Shown piece by piece: positions 17,237 through 25,600 of a DNA stretch of 26,968 nucleotides. The notes under the pieces are model-generated. The model had not been told where the DNA came from. It saw only the letters and a program-made list of their open reading frames with translations, and searched no databases. A program made the translations under genes and the position numbers. Position 1 is the stretch's first letter. The number at the start of each line of letters is the position of its first letter. This DNA comes from a virus, in the IMG/VR virus record IMGVR_UViG_3300006919_000350, positions 1 through 26,968 of that record. One strand, 5' to 3'.

Positions 17237-17269
17237 AAAGAGAGCTTGGCTTCGGTTAAGCTCTTTTTT
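17237..17269 (+). terminator. Intrinsic terminator after the tail tube gene
   Basis: Stem AGAGCTTGGC (17241-17250), loop TTCG (17251-17254), stem GTTAAGCTCT (17255-17264), then TTTTT. All ten pairs form, two of them G-U, and the loop is a cUUCGg tetraloop. The stem can extend into AAAG/TTTT. It lies in the 97-base gap before the next gene. Confidence 0.9.
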
Positions 17270-17276
17270 ATCGTTA

Positions 17277-17284
17277 TATTTATA
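17277..17284 (+). promoter_or_regulatory. TATTTATA motif before the gp26-like gene
   Basis: TTATATTTATACT directly after the terminator and 29 bases before ATG 17314. A terminator followed at once by this motif supports its reading as a promoter. Confidence 0.5.
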
Positions 17285-17313
17285 CTCGAATAAAGTTATT
17301 ACTAATAAAAGAT

Positions 17314-18039
17314 ATGGAATTTAAATTACCAACAGAAATTGTTAAATTACCTTCACAAGGTTTAATTTATCCTGAATCTAACCCCCTTTCTTCGGGTGAA
17401 GTCGAAGTTAAATACATGACTGCAAAAGAAGAAGATATCCTTACAAACTCTAATTATATCAATGACGGTACAGTATTAGACCGTTTAATGAAATCCCTTA
17501 TTGTAAGTGATATTAATTACGATGATTTAATTATTGGTGATAAAAATGCTATTATGGTAGCATCTCGTATCTTAGGCTATGGTAAAAATTACTCTTTTAT
17601 CTACGATGGTGAAGAGTATACAGTAGATTTAACTCAATTAGAAAATAAAGAACTTAACTTAGATTTATTTAAAAATAGAGAAAATCGTTTTAGTTTTACT
17701 TTACCTTCTACAGACGTAACTATTGAGTTTAAAATTCTTACTCATGGTGATGAAAAAAGAATCACAGAAGAAGTAAAGAGTTTAAAGAAAATCAACTCAG
17801 AATCCTCTCCCGAACTTACAACTCGTTTAAAATACATGATCCTTTCTGTAAATGGAAGTACAGAAAAAAAAGACATTCGAGAATTTGTCGATAATTATCT
17901 CCTAGCTCAGGATGCTAGGGCATTTAGAGCTTATTTGAACGAATTGCAACCTGATGTTGACCTTACTTTTTTTCGTAGACGAACTGAAAGTAAAACACAG
18001 ATTCCCATTGGACTTAGCTTTTTTTGGCCTGATATCTGA
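17314..18039 (+). CDS. Tail-assembly chaperone / T4 gp26-like baseplate hub protein
   Basis: A 241-residue protein starting MEFKLPTEIVKLPSQGLIYP, with VEVKYMTAKEEDILTNSNYI and a KSLIV..INYDDLIIGDKNAI segment. This pattern fits the T4 gp26-like family of baseplate hub/tail assembly proteins. It lies between tube and tape measure genes, the usual place of the G/GT tail-assembly chaperones of other tailed phages. Frame 0 ends in LSFFWPDI and TGA at 18037. A run of seven T at 18019-18025 just before the end allows a +1 shift into an overlapping frame that continues to 18298 and would give a product of about 327 residues. The frame-0 product is well supported; the extended form is a proposal. Confidence 0.75.
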   Translation: MEFKLPTEIVKLPSQGLIYPESNPLSSGEVEVKYMTAKEEDILTNSNYINDGTVLDRLMKSLIVSDINYDDLIIGDKNAIMVASRILGYGKNYSFIYDGEEYTVDLTQLENKELNLDLFKNRENRFSFTLPSTDVTIEFKILTHGDEKRITEEVKSLKKINSESSPELTTRLKYMILSVNGSTEKKDIREFVDNYLLAQDARAFRAYLNELQPDVDLTFFRRRTESKTQIPIGLSFFWPDI

Positions 18040-18298
18040 GAAAGCAGCCGAAATTAGAAAACTTATTCTTACAGAAGTCCATGAAATAGTATTTCATGGT
18101 AATGGAGGTTATATTTGGAGTGAAGTATATAATATGCCTATATACTTAAGGAGATTTACTTTAGCTAAACTTAGAGAATATTACGATAACCAAGTTAAAG
18201 CATCCCAACCCAAAGATCCTAACAAACAAACCTTAGTAGACCCCTCAGGAAAGGTTAATGTTAAACAATTTAAATCTGTAAATTCTAAATATAAGTAA
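18008..18298 (+). CDS. Overlapping downstream frame, gp51/GT-like chaperone extension
   Basis: The +1 frame continues past the end of the gp26-like gene with LISEKAAEIRKLILTEVHEI, FHGNGGYIWSEVYNMPIYLR and RFTLAKLREYYDNQVKA, ending at TAA 18296-18298. The GG(Y/F)..xEVY.MP..LRRF pattern resembles the short protein that follows gp26 in T4-like marine phages, as I recall it. The only ATG in this frame (17954) would put 66 bases of unlikely sequence (MLTLLFFVDELKVKHRF) first, all inside the upstream gene. TTG 18008 is another possible start. I think the likeliest expression is by +1 frameshift at 18019-18025, which would add 90 residues to the gp26-like protein. The start given here is nominal. 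Confidence 0.6.
   Translation: MDLAFFGLISEKAAEIRKLILTEVHEIVFHGNGGYIWSEVYNMPIYLRRFTLAKLREYYDNQVKASQPKDPNKQTLVDPSGKVNVKQFKSVNSKYK
18019..18025 (+). other. Candidate +1 ribosomal frameshift site (seven T)
   Basis: Frame 0 reads AGC TTT TTT TGG CCT GAT ATC TGA. A tRNA-Phe on TTT 18022-18024 can move forward one base to TTT 18023-18025 with full pairing, then read GGC CTG ATA TCT GAG and on to 18298. A -1 shift meets TGA at 18030 and is excluded. A homopolymer length error in the assembly would look the same. Confidence 0.5.
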
Positions 18299-18313
18299 AA
18301 TTGTATTTGTTAA

Positions 18314-18321
18314 TATTTATT
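18314..18321 (+). promoter_or_regulatory. TATTTATT motif before the tape measure gene
   Basis: TAATATTTATTAC in the 39-base gap before ATG 18338, with 16 bases between motif end and ATG. It differs from the consensus in the last base. Confidence 0.45.
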
Positions 18322-18337
18322 ACATATACATTATATT

Positions 18338-20182
18338 ATGGCAGGACTAGGAGATAATTTTAAAAAAGCAAACGAGGAAGCTAAAAAAATAAACGAAGAA
18401 TTAGTTTATATTTTAGACGCTATCCAATCTATTGGTGCTAATTTAAACAATGCTTTCTCAGATGCAGTTGATAAAGCTGTTGAATTAGAAAAAGTTAGTG
18501 AAAGTCTTGGTGATATTCTTAAAAGAGGTTATAGTAAAGACCTTAAAGATATTGCTAAAATTTCTGAAGATCTTATTAAGGCTAATGCTAAACAACAAGC
18601 TGGAATTTTAAAATACTCAGAATTACAACGCCTTCAAAACAAATTACTAGAAGCTAAAGCAATTAAAGAAGCTCGATTTAATCAAGCTAAAATTAATGGT
18701 ATTGAACTTAGTGAAGAAGAAACTAAGGAGCTTGAAAAGCAAACTCAAGAAATTGAAAAACAGCTAGCATTATTAAACAAAAAGGCAAGAAGTAGAGGAT
18801 TTTTCTTAGATGCTTTTGATGAATTATTTGGAGATAAATTAAAAAAATTCAACGAAAAAGACCTTGGAATTCTAGTCTTACAACAAATGGGCAAAGCCAT
18901 AAAATCAGCCGATACTAATGTAGCTGATTTTGGTAAAGCATTTGGTATTACTCGTGGAGAAGCCCTTAGATTTAATACTGAAATAGCTAAAAGTTCTTTA
19001 AAAGCTAGAACATTAGGAGTTAACCTAAACTCAGTTAAAGAAGCTATATTTGAAGTAAACAAAGCTTTAGGAGGAACTGCTTTTGCTTTTGAAGAAGATT
19101 TAAGAAACGATGTAGCTTTTCTACAAAAACGATTAGGCCTTTCAGCTGAAGAAGCAGCTAATCTAGCAATTGAATCTTTAAGTTCAGGTAGAGCTATTAG
19201 AGATGAAATAGTTCCTAATACTGAAAAAGTAATAAGAAATATTAAAACCTCTACTGGGGTTGCCTTATCATTTAGAGATGTTTTACAAGACGCTGCTAAA
19301 GTATCAGGTGCTCTTAGATTAACCTTAGAAGCCCTCCCAGATGGAGTTGTTAACGCTACAGCAAAAGCTAAAGCTTTAGGAACTGAACTTGGAACTATTA
19401 GACAAATCCAAAAAGATTTTTTAGATATTGAAAGTTCAATTACTAAACAAATCCAAGCCCAAGTATTAACCGGAAAAGAACTTAATCTAGAACAAGCTAG
19501 ATATTATGCTTTAACCAATAATGTTGATGGGTTAATAGGAGAAATAGAAAAAAATCTAGGCTCTATTGAAGAGTTCCAACGTATGAATGTCTTCCAACAA
19601 GATGCTCTAGCACAAGCTATAGGTCTTACAGACGATATGTACGCTGAAATTCTTAGAAAGAACGAATCTATTAATAATTCTTTAGAAACAGCAGTTGAAA
19701 CACAAGGAGAATCTATAGCTAAAAATTCTAGTATGCTTAGTGTACAGGATCAGTTAGTAGAATCTTTAAATATGTTAAACACTACATTACAAACTTTAAC
19801 TGGATTTTTAGGCGCAGCAGCTTTAGCAGCAGCTTTACTAAATCCTTTTGGAGCTGCTTTTGGTTTAGCAGCACGTATTGGAGTAGGAGCTTTAGGAGTA
19901 GGGGCAATAGGAACAGCAGGAGCTGGACTAATTCCAACAGGAGATTTAAGAATAGATCCAAATGGTGGGCCTATTGTAGCTTCACCCCAACAAGGAGCTA
20001 TCTACCAAGGTAAACGTAGTGATGCCCTAGCAATGGGCCCAGGTGGCGGAAACAACCAAGAAGTAGTTTCAGCTATTAAACAATTAGGATCTGATATGAA
20101 AAATATGAAACTTCAACTTGCTATGGATAGTAGGAACTTAAACGATGCTATGATGACTTCTGGAGTTTCTTATTTAAGCTAA
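18338..20182 (+). CDS. Tail tape measure protein (T4 gp29 position)
   Basis: A 614-residue protein that probably sets tail length and is carried inside the tube. Residues 1-150 are charged, helical and coiled-coil-like (NEEAKKINEELVYILDAIQ, ELEKQTQEIEKQLALLNKKA). The middle is also helical, and residues about 487-530 form a hydrophobic Gly/Ala-rich stretch (GFLGAAALAAALLNPFGAAF) that could enter the host membrane. The C-terminus returns to charged helix. Its position right after the chaperone pair is the classic tape measure location. At about 0.15 nm per residue it predicts a tail of roughly 90 nm, close to T4 (gp29 is 590 residues). No peptidase motif is seen. The start ATG has no Shine-Dalgarno. 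Confidence 0.85.
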   Translation: MAGLGDNFKKANEEAKKINEELVYILDAIQSIGANLNNAFSDAVDKAVELEKVSESLGDILKRGYSKDLKDIAKISEDLIKANAKQQAGILKYSELQRLQNKLLEAKAIKEARFNQAKINGIELSEEETKELEKQTQEIEKQLALLNKKARSRGFFLDAFDELFGDKLKKFNEKDLGILVLQQMGKAIKSADTNVADFGKAFGITRGEALRFNTEIAKSSLKARTLGVNLNSVKEAIFEVNKALGGTAFAFEEDLRNDVAFLQKRLGLSAEEAANLAIESLSSGRAIRDEIVPNTEKVIRNIKTSTGVALSFRDVLQDAAKVSGALRLTLEALPDGVVNATAKAKALGTELGTIRQIQKDFLDIESSITKQIQAQVLTGKELNLEQARYYALTNNVDGLIGEIEKNLGSIEEFQRMNVFQQDALAQAIGLTDDMYAEILRKNESINNSLETAVETQGESIAKNSSMLSVQDQLVESLNMLNTTLQTLTGFLGAAALAAALLNPFGAAFGLAARIGVGALGVGAIGTAGAGLIPTGDLRIDPNGGPIVASPQQGAIYQGKRSDALAMGPGGGNNQEVVSAIKQLGSDMKNMKLQLAMDSRNLNDAMMTSGVSYLS

Positions 20183-20190
20183 TATTTATA
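20183..20190 (+). promoter_or_regulatory. TATTTATA motif before the small structural gene
   Basis: TAATATTTATAAT beginning at the stop of the tape measure gene (the TAA overlaps it) and ending 13 bases before ATG 20204. The following ATAAAATAA resembles the sites at 376 and 16700. Confidence 0.5.
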
Positions 20191-20203
20191 ATAAAATAAT
20201 ACT

Positions 20204-20515
20204 ATGGGACTTTACGACAAATTTAAAAACCAAGATACTACTCTCCACAAATATGATGGGAGAACCCCAGGTCAACCTAACCATGAAGGTGCTACAGCAC
20301 AATCTAAATTACATGCTTTTAACAACCAACCTGGATATTCTTTAGATGGTGCTTTTGATCCTGATGTAAGAAAATACGATGCTTCTTACGATAATGGTAA
20401 AGCTATTATTCTTCCTAGACCAAGTAAATTAGATTTAAACGGTAAAACTCCTAAAGGATATGCTAATCCTGAAGGTATTCAATACTCTGGTAGAAATTTA
20501 GATTTAACCAATTAA
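20204..20515 (+). CDS. Small protein between tape measure and baseplate genes
   Basis: A 103-residue protein, MGLYDKFKNQDTTLHKYDGR, rich in Gly, Asn, Asp, Tyr and Pro and low in helix formers. It has KYDASYDNGKAIILPRP in the middle and NPEGIQYSGRNLDLTN at the end. I do not recognise its family. Its place between tape measure and tube-cap genes, and the four-base gap to the next ATG, suggest a small baseplate or tail-tip component. It has no membrane segment and no Cys. Confidence 0.75.
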   Translation: MGLYDKFKNQDTTLHKYDGRTPGQPNHEGATAQSKLHAFNNQPGYSLDGAFDPDVRKYDASYDNGKAIILPRPSKLDLNGKTPKGYANPEGIQYSGRNLDLTN

Positions 20516-20519
20516 TTAA

Positions 20520-22346
20520 ATGCCTTTAATTGATCTAAAGACCAACCTTAAATCCTTAAAGTATGGTAAGGATAGACCAGGTGGGGGATCAAGTAGTCAA
20601 CCGTTTATAGTTCAACAAAATCTTGATGCTATAACCACAGAAGACTTGGGCCGCACTGGTGGTCCTGACTTTGTCCTTCGAGGTGGTACTTTAGTCCCTA
20701 CACGCTCAGCAGAAGATTTTTCTAGGTTATTTAAACTATTTACAGAAACTCCTGTAGGTAGTGGATTTACTATAAAACAAAATCTTTTATCTCGTATAGG
20801 AACAGATATGGATGGTGGTTATCCAATTTTAGCTGCACCCATAAAACTTCTTAACGGTCCCTTAAATCAAGGAATTTATACTCCTTTATCTACATGGCTC
20901 CAAGCTTTAGGTAATGCTGAAGGTTTACATTTATATAAACAAGGTTTAAATCCATTTACTGGAGGTCCTAAATATACTACTATGATAGCTCCATTTGGTG
21001 CTGAAGAAGTAGGTATTAAAAATAAAAATCTAAATAGATTAGTTTATCTATACAAAGATAAAGTAGCTTCTAGATCAGGCTCAAGTGACACAGTTTTATT
21101 TACTTATGGCGGTGGTCCTGGTTCTATTTTAGGTATAGGTAAAACTAATATTAAAACCGCTAGCGATAGAACACCTTTTATTGGATTTGGAAGAGATAAA
21201 TCAATTAAATATACTACTTTTAGTCAACTCCAACTAGAAAATCTTTCAACTAGCTTTGCATTCGCTACCCAATTTTCAGCATTTGGTATATCTCAACCTT
21301 TTGTAGTAGGATCAGGTGGTGTTACTACAGTTCAAGATTTTAGAAAATTCCTTTCAGATAAACCTAAATCTTTAATTTCAGATTCACCTGACTATCTCCG
21401 CCAAAATATTGAACAAAGAGTTAATTTAGGTGATCCTGGTAAACGTGATGTAGATAGAAGTAACTATACTAGAGGTATAGTAGATCCTGTAACTAAAAAA
21501 CCTCAACCACTAGATAGAACTAACGCTTTTTACCTTTATAAAAGTGGTCAAGTAACTACTGATAAACGTAAAAACGATTTAGTTAAATTTAGAATAGCTA
21601 CTATAGATAATAACAATCCATCTCAAGCTGTATTTGCCCACTTTAGAGCATATATCAACTCATTCACAGATAGTATGAGAGGAAGTTGGAATAGCTTTAA
21701 ATATTTAGGTAGAGGTGAAGATTTCTTTACATATCAAGGATATTCAAACACTGTAGACATGAGTTTTACAGTAGTAGCCCAATCTATCCAGGAACTATCT
21801 ATTATGTTCCAAAAATTAAACTATTTAAAATCATCATTAGCCCCAGATTACTCAGATTCGGGTTATATGAGAGGTAACATCCATCGTTTATCTTTAGGAG
21901 GATATTTTTATGAAACCCCCGGTATTATAGAAGCTTTAACTTATGTTATCCCTAACGATACTACTTGGGAAATTGGTATACCAGCTTCTAGAGAACAATC
22001 TACAGAAGCTCAAGGTAGTAATGGATTCACAGATAGTGCTGTAAAAGAATTACCTCATAGAATTGAGGTTTCTATGACGTTTAGACCTATTTATAAATTC
22101 CTCCCAGAAAAAGTAAAAGATATAAACGCAGCTGGGAATATTAAACAAAGATTCATATCATTAGAAGATAGTTTAAATGGAAATAATTTATATGCTAATG
22201 GAGTAGCTAATGTTTATAGGGCTAAAGATCACCAAATTATAGGTAATTCTCAAAATCAAGTTACTCCACAACCAACCCAAGATCAATTAGATCAATTAGA
22301 AGCAGCAATTAGAGGAAATCAAATATTAGGAAGTGAAGGATTTTAA
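20520..22346 (+). CDS. Baseplate / tail-tube cap protein (gp48/gp54-like position)
   Basis: A 608-residue structural protein. The C-terminal third has a tube-like pattern: FRAYINSFTDSMRGSWNSFK, YLGRGEDFFTYQGYSNTVDM, QSIQELSIMFQKLNYLKSSL, LSLGGYFYETPGIIEALTYV and HRIEVSMTFRPIYKFLP. These resemble tube-nucleating baseplate proteins that share the tail-tube fold. In T4, genes 48 and 54 follow gene 29 (tape measure), the same position as here. The N-terminal part is Gly-rich and less distinctive. The last residues (QPTQDQLDQLEAAIRGNQIL) are a polar helix. It probably sits on the hub and starts tube polymerisation; the exact T4 equivalent is uncertain. Confidence 0.65.
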   Translation: MPLIDLKTNLKSLKYGKDRPGGGSSSQPFIVQQNLDAITTEDLGRTGGPDFVLRGGTLVPTRSAEDFSRLFKLFTETPVGSGFTIKQNLLSRIGTDMDGGYPILAAPIKLLNGPLNQGIYTPLSTWLQALGNAEGLHLYKQGLNPFTGGPKYTTMIAPFGAEEVGIKNKNLNRLVYLYKDKVASRSGSSDTVLFTYGGGPGSILGIGKTNIKTASDRTPFIGFGRDKSIKYTTFSQLQLENLSTSFAFATQFSAFGISQPFVVGSGGVTTVQDFRKFLSDKPKSLISDSPDYLRQNIEQRVNLGDPGKRDVDRSNYTRGIVDPVTKKPQPLDRTNAFYLYKSGQVTTDKRKNDLVKFRIATIDNNNPSQAVFAHFRAYINSFTDSMRGSWNSFKYLGRGEDFFTYQGYSNTVDMSFTVVAQSIQELSIMFQKLNYLKSSLAPDYSDSGYMRGNIHRLSLGGYFYETPGIIEALTYVIPNDTTWEIGIPASREQSTEAQGSNGFTDSAVKELPHRIEVSMTFRPIYKFLPEKVKDINAAGNIKQRFISLEDSLNGNNLYANGVANVYRAKDHQIIGNSQNQVTPQPTQDQLDQLEAAIRGNQILGSEGF

Positions 22347-22349
22347 ATA

Positions 22350-22649
22350 ATGGATAGATATCAAGACATACCAATCACTAAAGATTTAGAAGGTACTAGG
22401 TTATACAAAACAACCAAGTATCCTATTATTCCTAGACAAAATGGAGATCTTTACGTTATTACTACTGATGGGGATAGATACGATAGATTAGCCCAACAGT
22501 ATTACGACGATTCTTCCTTATGGTGGATTATCTCAACTGCTAATGCTGAATACCCTCAAAATTCTCTATACCCTCCAGTTGGTATCCAATTAAGAATTCC
22601 TGCTAATATAGATAGAATAATTAAAGCTTACAATAATCTAAATCAATAA
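22350..22649 (+). CDS. LysM-like baseplate protein (T4 gp53-like)
   Basis: A 99-residue protein with a LysM-like core: DGDRYDRLAQQYYDDSSLWWIIS, then NAEYPQNSLYPPVGIQLRIP. The pattern of a YDRLA..YY.D..LWW.I...N strand-helix and a PVG..LRIP end is that of the LysM module in gp53-type and gpX-type baseplate proteins. It starts three bases after the previous stop and ends five bases before the hub gene. In contractile tails such proteins clamp the wedge or hub rather than bind peptidoglycan, so a structural role is the best reading. Confidence 0.78.
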   Translation: MDRYQDIPITKDLEGTRLYKTTKYPIIPRQNGDLYVITTDGDRYDRLAQQYYDDSSLWWIISTANAEYPQNSLYPPVGIQLRIPANIDRIIKAYNNLNQ

Positions 22650-22654
22650 GTTAT

Positions 22655-25600
22655 ATGGGTAAAGAGTCTAACAATATAGTAGGCAAAAACCACTTACCTT
22701 ATGTTCAAAATCAGATTAAGGTTCGCCAAAAAATATTAGGAAAACAAGATAAATCTAATTCCGATATTGTTTGGGCGAACGGTCGTACTTCTTGGGTTAG
22801 ATTAGTATCCTCAGTTGATATAGATGGAGGTGAAGTCCCTAGATATGATAAAGAAACAGGAGAAAATTTTGTAGTATTTAGTTTTGAAGGCGCCCAATTT
22901 CGCGAAAGATACCTAGGTTTAGCAACAGAAAACTACGCAGGCAATAGACTCGCCTCAGAATTACCTTTACACGGAGGAGCCGAATTAAATGGTACCCAAA
23001 GATTTGGTATAGCTAGCTCAACTTCTACACTACCAGGTATCCAAAATTCTACAAAAGATGGCCCTGCTTCTTATGGATTAGGGGGAACCGAATTTGGCCT
23101 AGTCCCCATGCCAGGGGTTACTTCGTTTAGTACTAAAGATTATAATAATGGTACTTTTAGAAAAGCTTTTATAACTATTAGAGCTAATAATAAAGTCCAA
23201 TTCCAATATATAGAAACCCTTTACATGAGATTAGGCTACAACATGCTTATTGAATGGGGTAATAGTACTTATCCAAAAACCGAAAGTAACTACTCTTCTC
23301 AAGGTGATATTGCTTCACTAAGTCTAAAAGATGACTTTTTAAACGGAAAAGATGTAGGTTTAGATTATTTTTATACTAAAATAAATCAAAATAGAGCTAA
23401 ATCTTTTGCTAACTACGATGGTTTTGTAGGTCAAGTAACTAACTTTAAATGGAGTTTTGAAAAAGATGGAACTTATAATATTACCCTTGACTTAGTATCA
23501 GTGGGTACTGTTATTGATAGTTTAAAAATGACTAATCCTTTAAGTAATATAAGCTTATTAGGAGAAAGATTTAAAGAATTAAGTGAAGAAGAACAGAAAG
23601 AAGTAATATCTAAAAATCGCCCAACCGCTTTAGAAACTTATTTAGAAGTTGTATCCAATTATGGTTTAGTAACTCTAGATCAAGACGTCCAACAAGGACA
23701 AGACCAAACATCAGTAGATGTAATAGATATTATACCTGAAGATATTATTGCTAATGAGCTTAATAGACCCGAAAACCAATTAACTGACGAAGAACGACAA
23801 GCATTTTTAGATTCTCTTCCTCAGAATGTAGAAGAAGAACCAGTTGAAGAACCAGTTGAAACCCCAGCTAATTCTTCTACTACAACAGAACCTAAAGCCC
23901 TACCTAATAATCAAACTTACAAATCTAACCTATCAGAAAGAGACAAAAAAATCTTAGGTGGGTATGAGAGTACTACTTATGTAGGATGTAGAGTAGGATT
24001 TGGGATAGGTACAGAAATTAATTCGGGTCCTAGTAAAACTGTTAGTTATATTAGATTTGGTGAATTGTTAAACTTTATTAATAAAAGACTTTTAATATAT
24101 TCTCCAACTACGGATAAACCTTTAATTACTATAGATATTAATGAAGAATTATATTGTTATAGTAACGGATGGCAATTTCCTTCAGACCCCTTAAAAATGA
24201 TTATTAGGTTTGAACAAAATTTTGGAAATAATGCTGTTAATAATATTAATCTATTACCTGAACTTCCTAAATTCCATGATACTGTAGAAGGAGTTCAAGT
24301 AGGAAGACTAATGAATTTATATATTAGTACAGAATATTTAGGAGAATTAATTAGAAGTAATTTAGATACTAAAAATGATCTTGCATTATATCCTTTTTTA
24401 CGAGATATTATAAATACTGCTAATAGATTATTAGGTCAAAGGAATAAACTATCTCTTAGAGTAGTAGAAAAAACTTTTACAGAAAATGTAATTGAAGAAA
24501 CCCCTATCCCTGCCAATGACCCAAATACTACAGTAAATAATCCTCAAACCCTAGTTGAAGTTGCTTTCGTACCTAAAAGTATAACAAAACAAGTAATAGA
24601 AATTTACGATGAGGTCCAACCTTATGGTAGAGAAAAACTGTTTGATAATCCTTCAGAAAACCCACCGATTAACGTCTATGGATTTAACAAAGCTTTAAAT
24701 GAAGGTAACTTTGTAACTGATTATAGCTTTACTACTTCTTTAACTAATGAGTATAATGCTATGATTACTATTGGTGCTCAAGCTGCGGGTAGAGCAATTG
24801 GGATGGATGCTACCGTATTTAGTAATTGGAACACAGGATTAGTAGACAGAATAGTCCCTCGAAAATTAGATTATGATGAAGTAATATTAGATGCTGTTAC
24901 TGATAGAGTAGACTTTAGAGAATTAGCTAGTGAATACAAAAGTTTATTATCCCAACTAATCCGAACTACAGAATATCAGGTACCTACAAGTAAAGGAGGT
25001 GGTAGTTTAATTTATACTCTTCCTAATATTAATGTAATTAAAGAAAGTAATAAATCTTCTTTTGCTACAAATTTTAATAATATTCAAACTGAATTTTTTA
25101 ATAAAGGTTTATCGTATGTAGCTTTAACTGAAAATATTCAAACCCCATTCGTAGGTTTCCTCCCAGTAGACTTTACAGTAACATTAGATGGAATCTCAGG
25201 GGTTAGGATTTTTGATAAATTAACAGTAAATACTGATTTTTTACCTCCTAACTATGAAAAAACATTAGATTTTATTATAATGGCGGTAGATCATAACATT
25301 CAGAATAATAAATGGTATACTACTTTACGAACTCTTGGGTTACCTAAATTATTCGGTAACACTGAAGTTAAAACTGCTTTAGAAATAGCTAATATAGTAA
25401 ACGAAACTTCTGTTGATGATGATCGCATTACAAATAGCCTTGATATAGAAAGTTATTTCTACAGTAAGGTTCCTTTAATTACAGAATCCCCAGGTAAAGT
25501 AACAGTAAACCAAATTCTTTTAGGATTAAATGTTTCTAGTGTAGTCCAAAATAGTTTTAGTAATTTCTTAAATGGTTTAATCAAACTATTACCCACAGGA

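Noticed and set aside
18018-18032. A -1 frameshift at the seven-T run
   Set aside because: The -1 frame reads CTT TTT TTG GCC TGA and stops at 18030, so it cannot extend the protein.
18745-19062. A 105-codon - strand open frame in the tape measure gene
   Set aside because: It is antisense to a well-supported helical protein and shows no domain or start signal.
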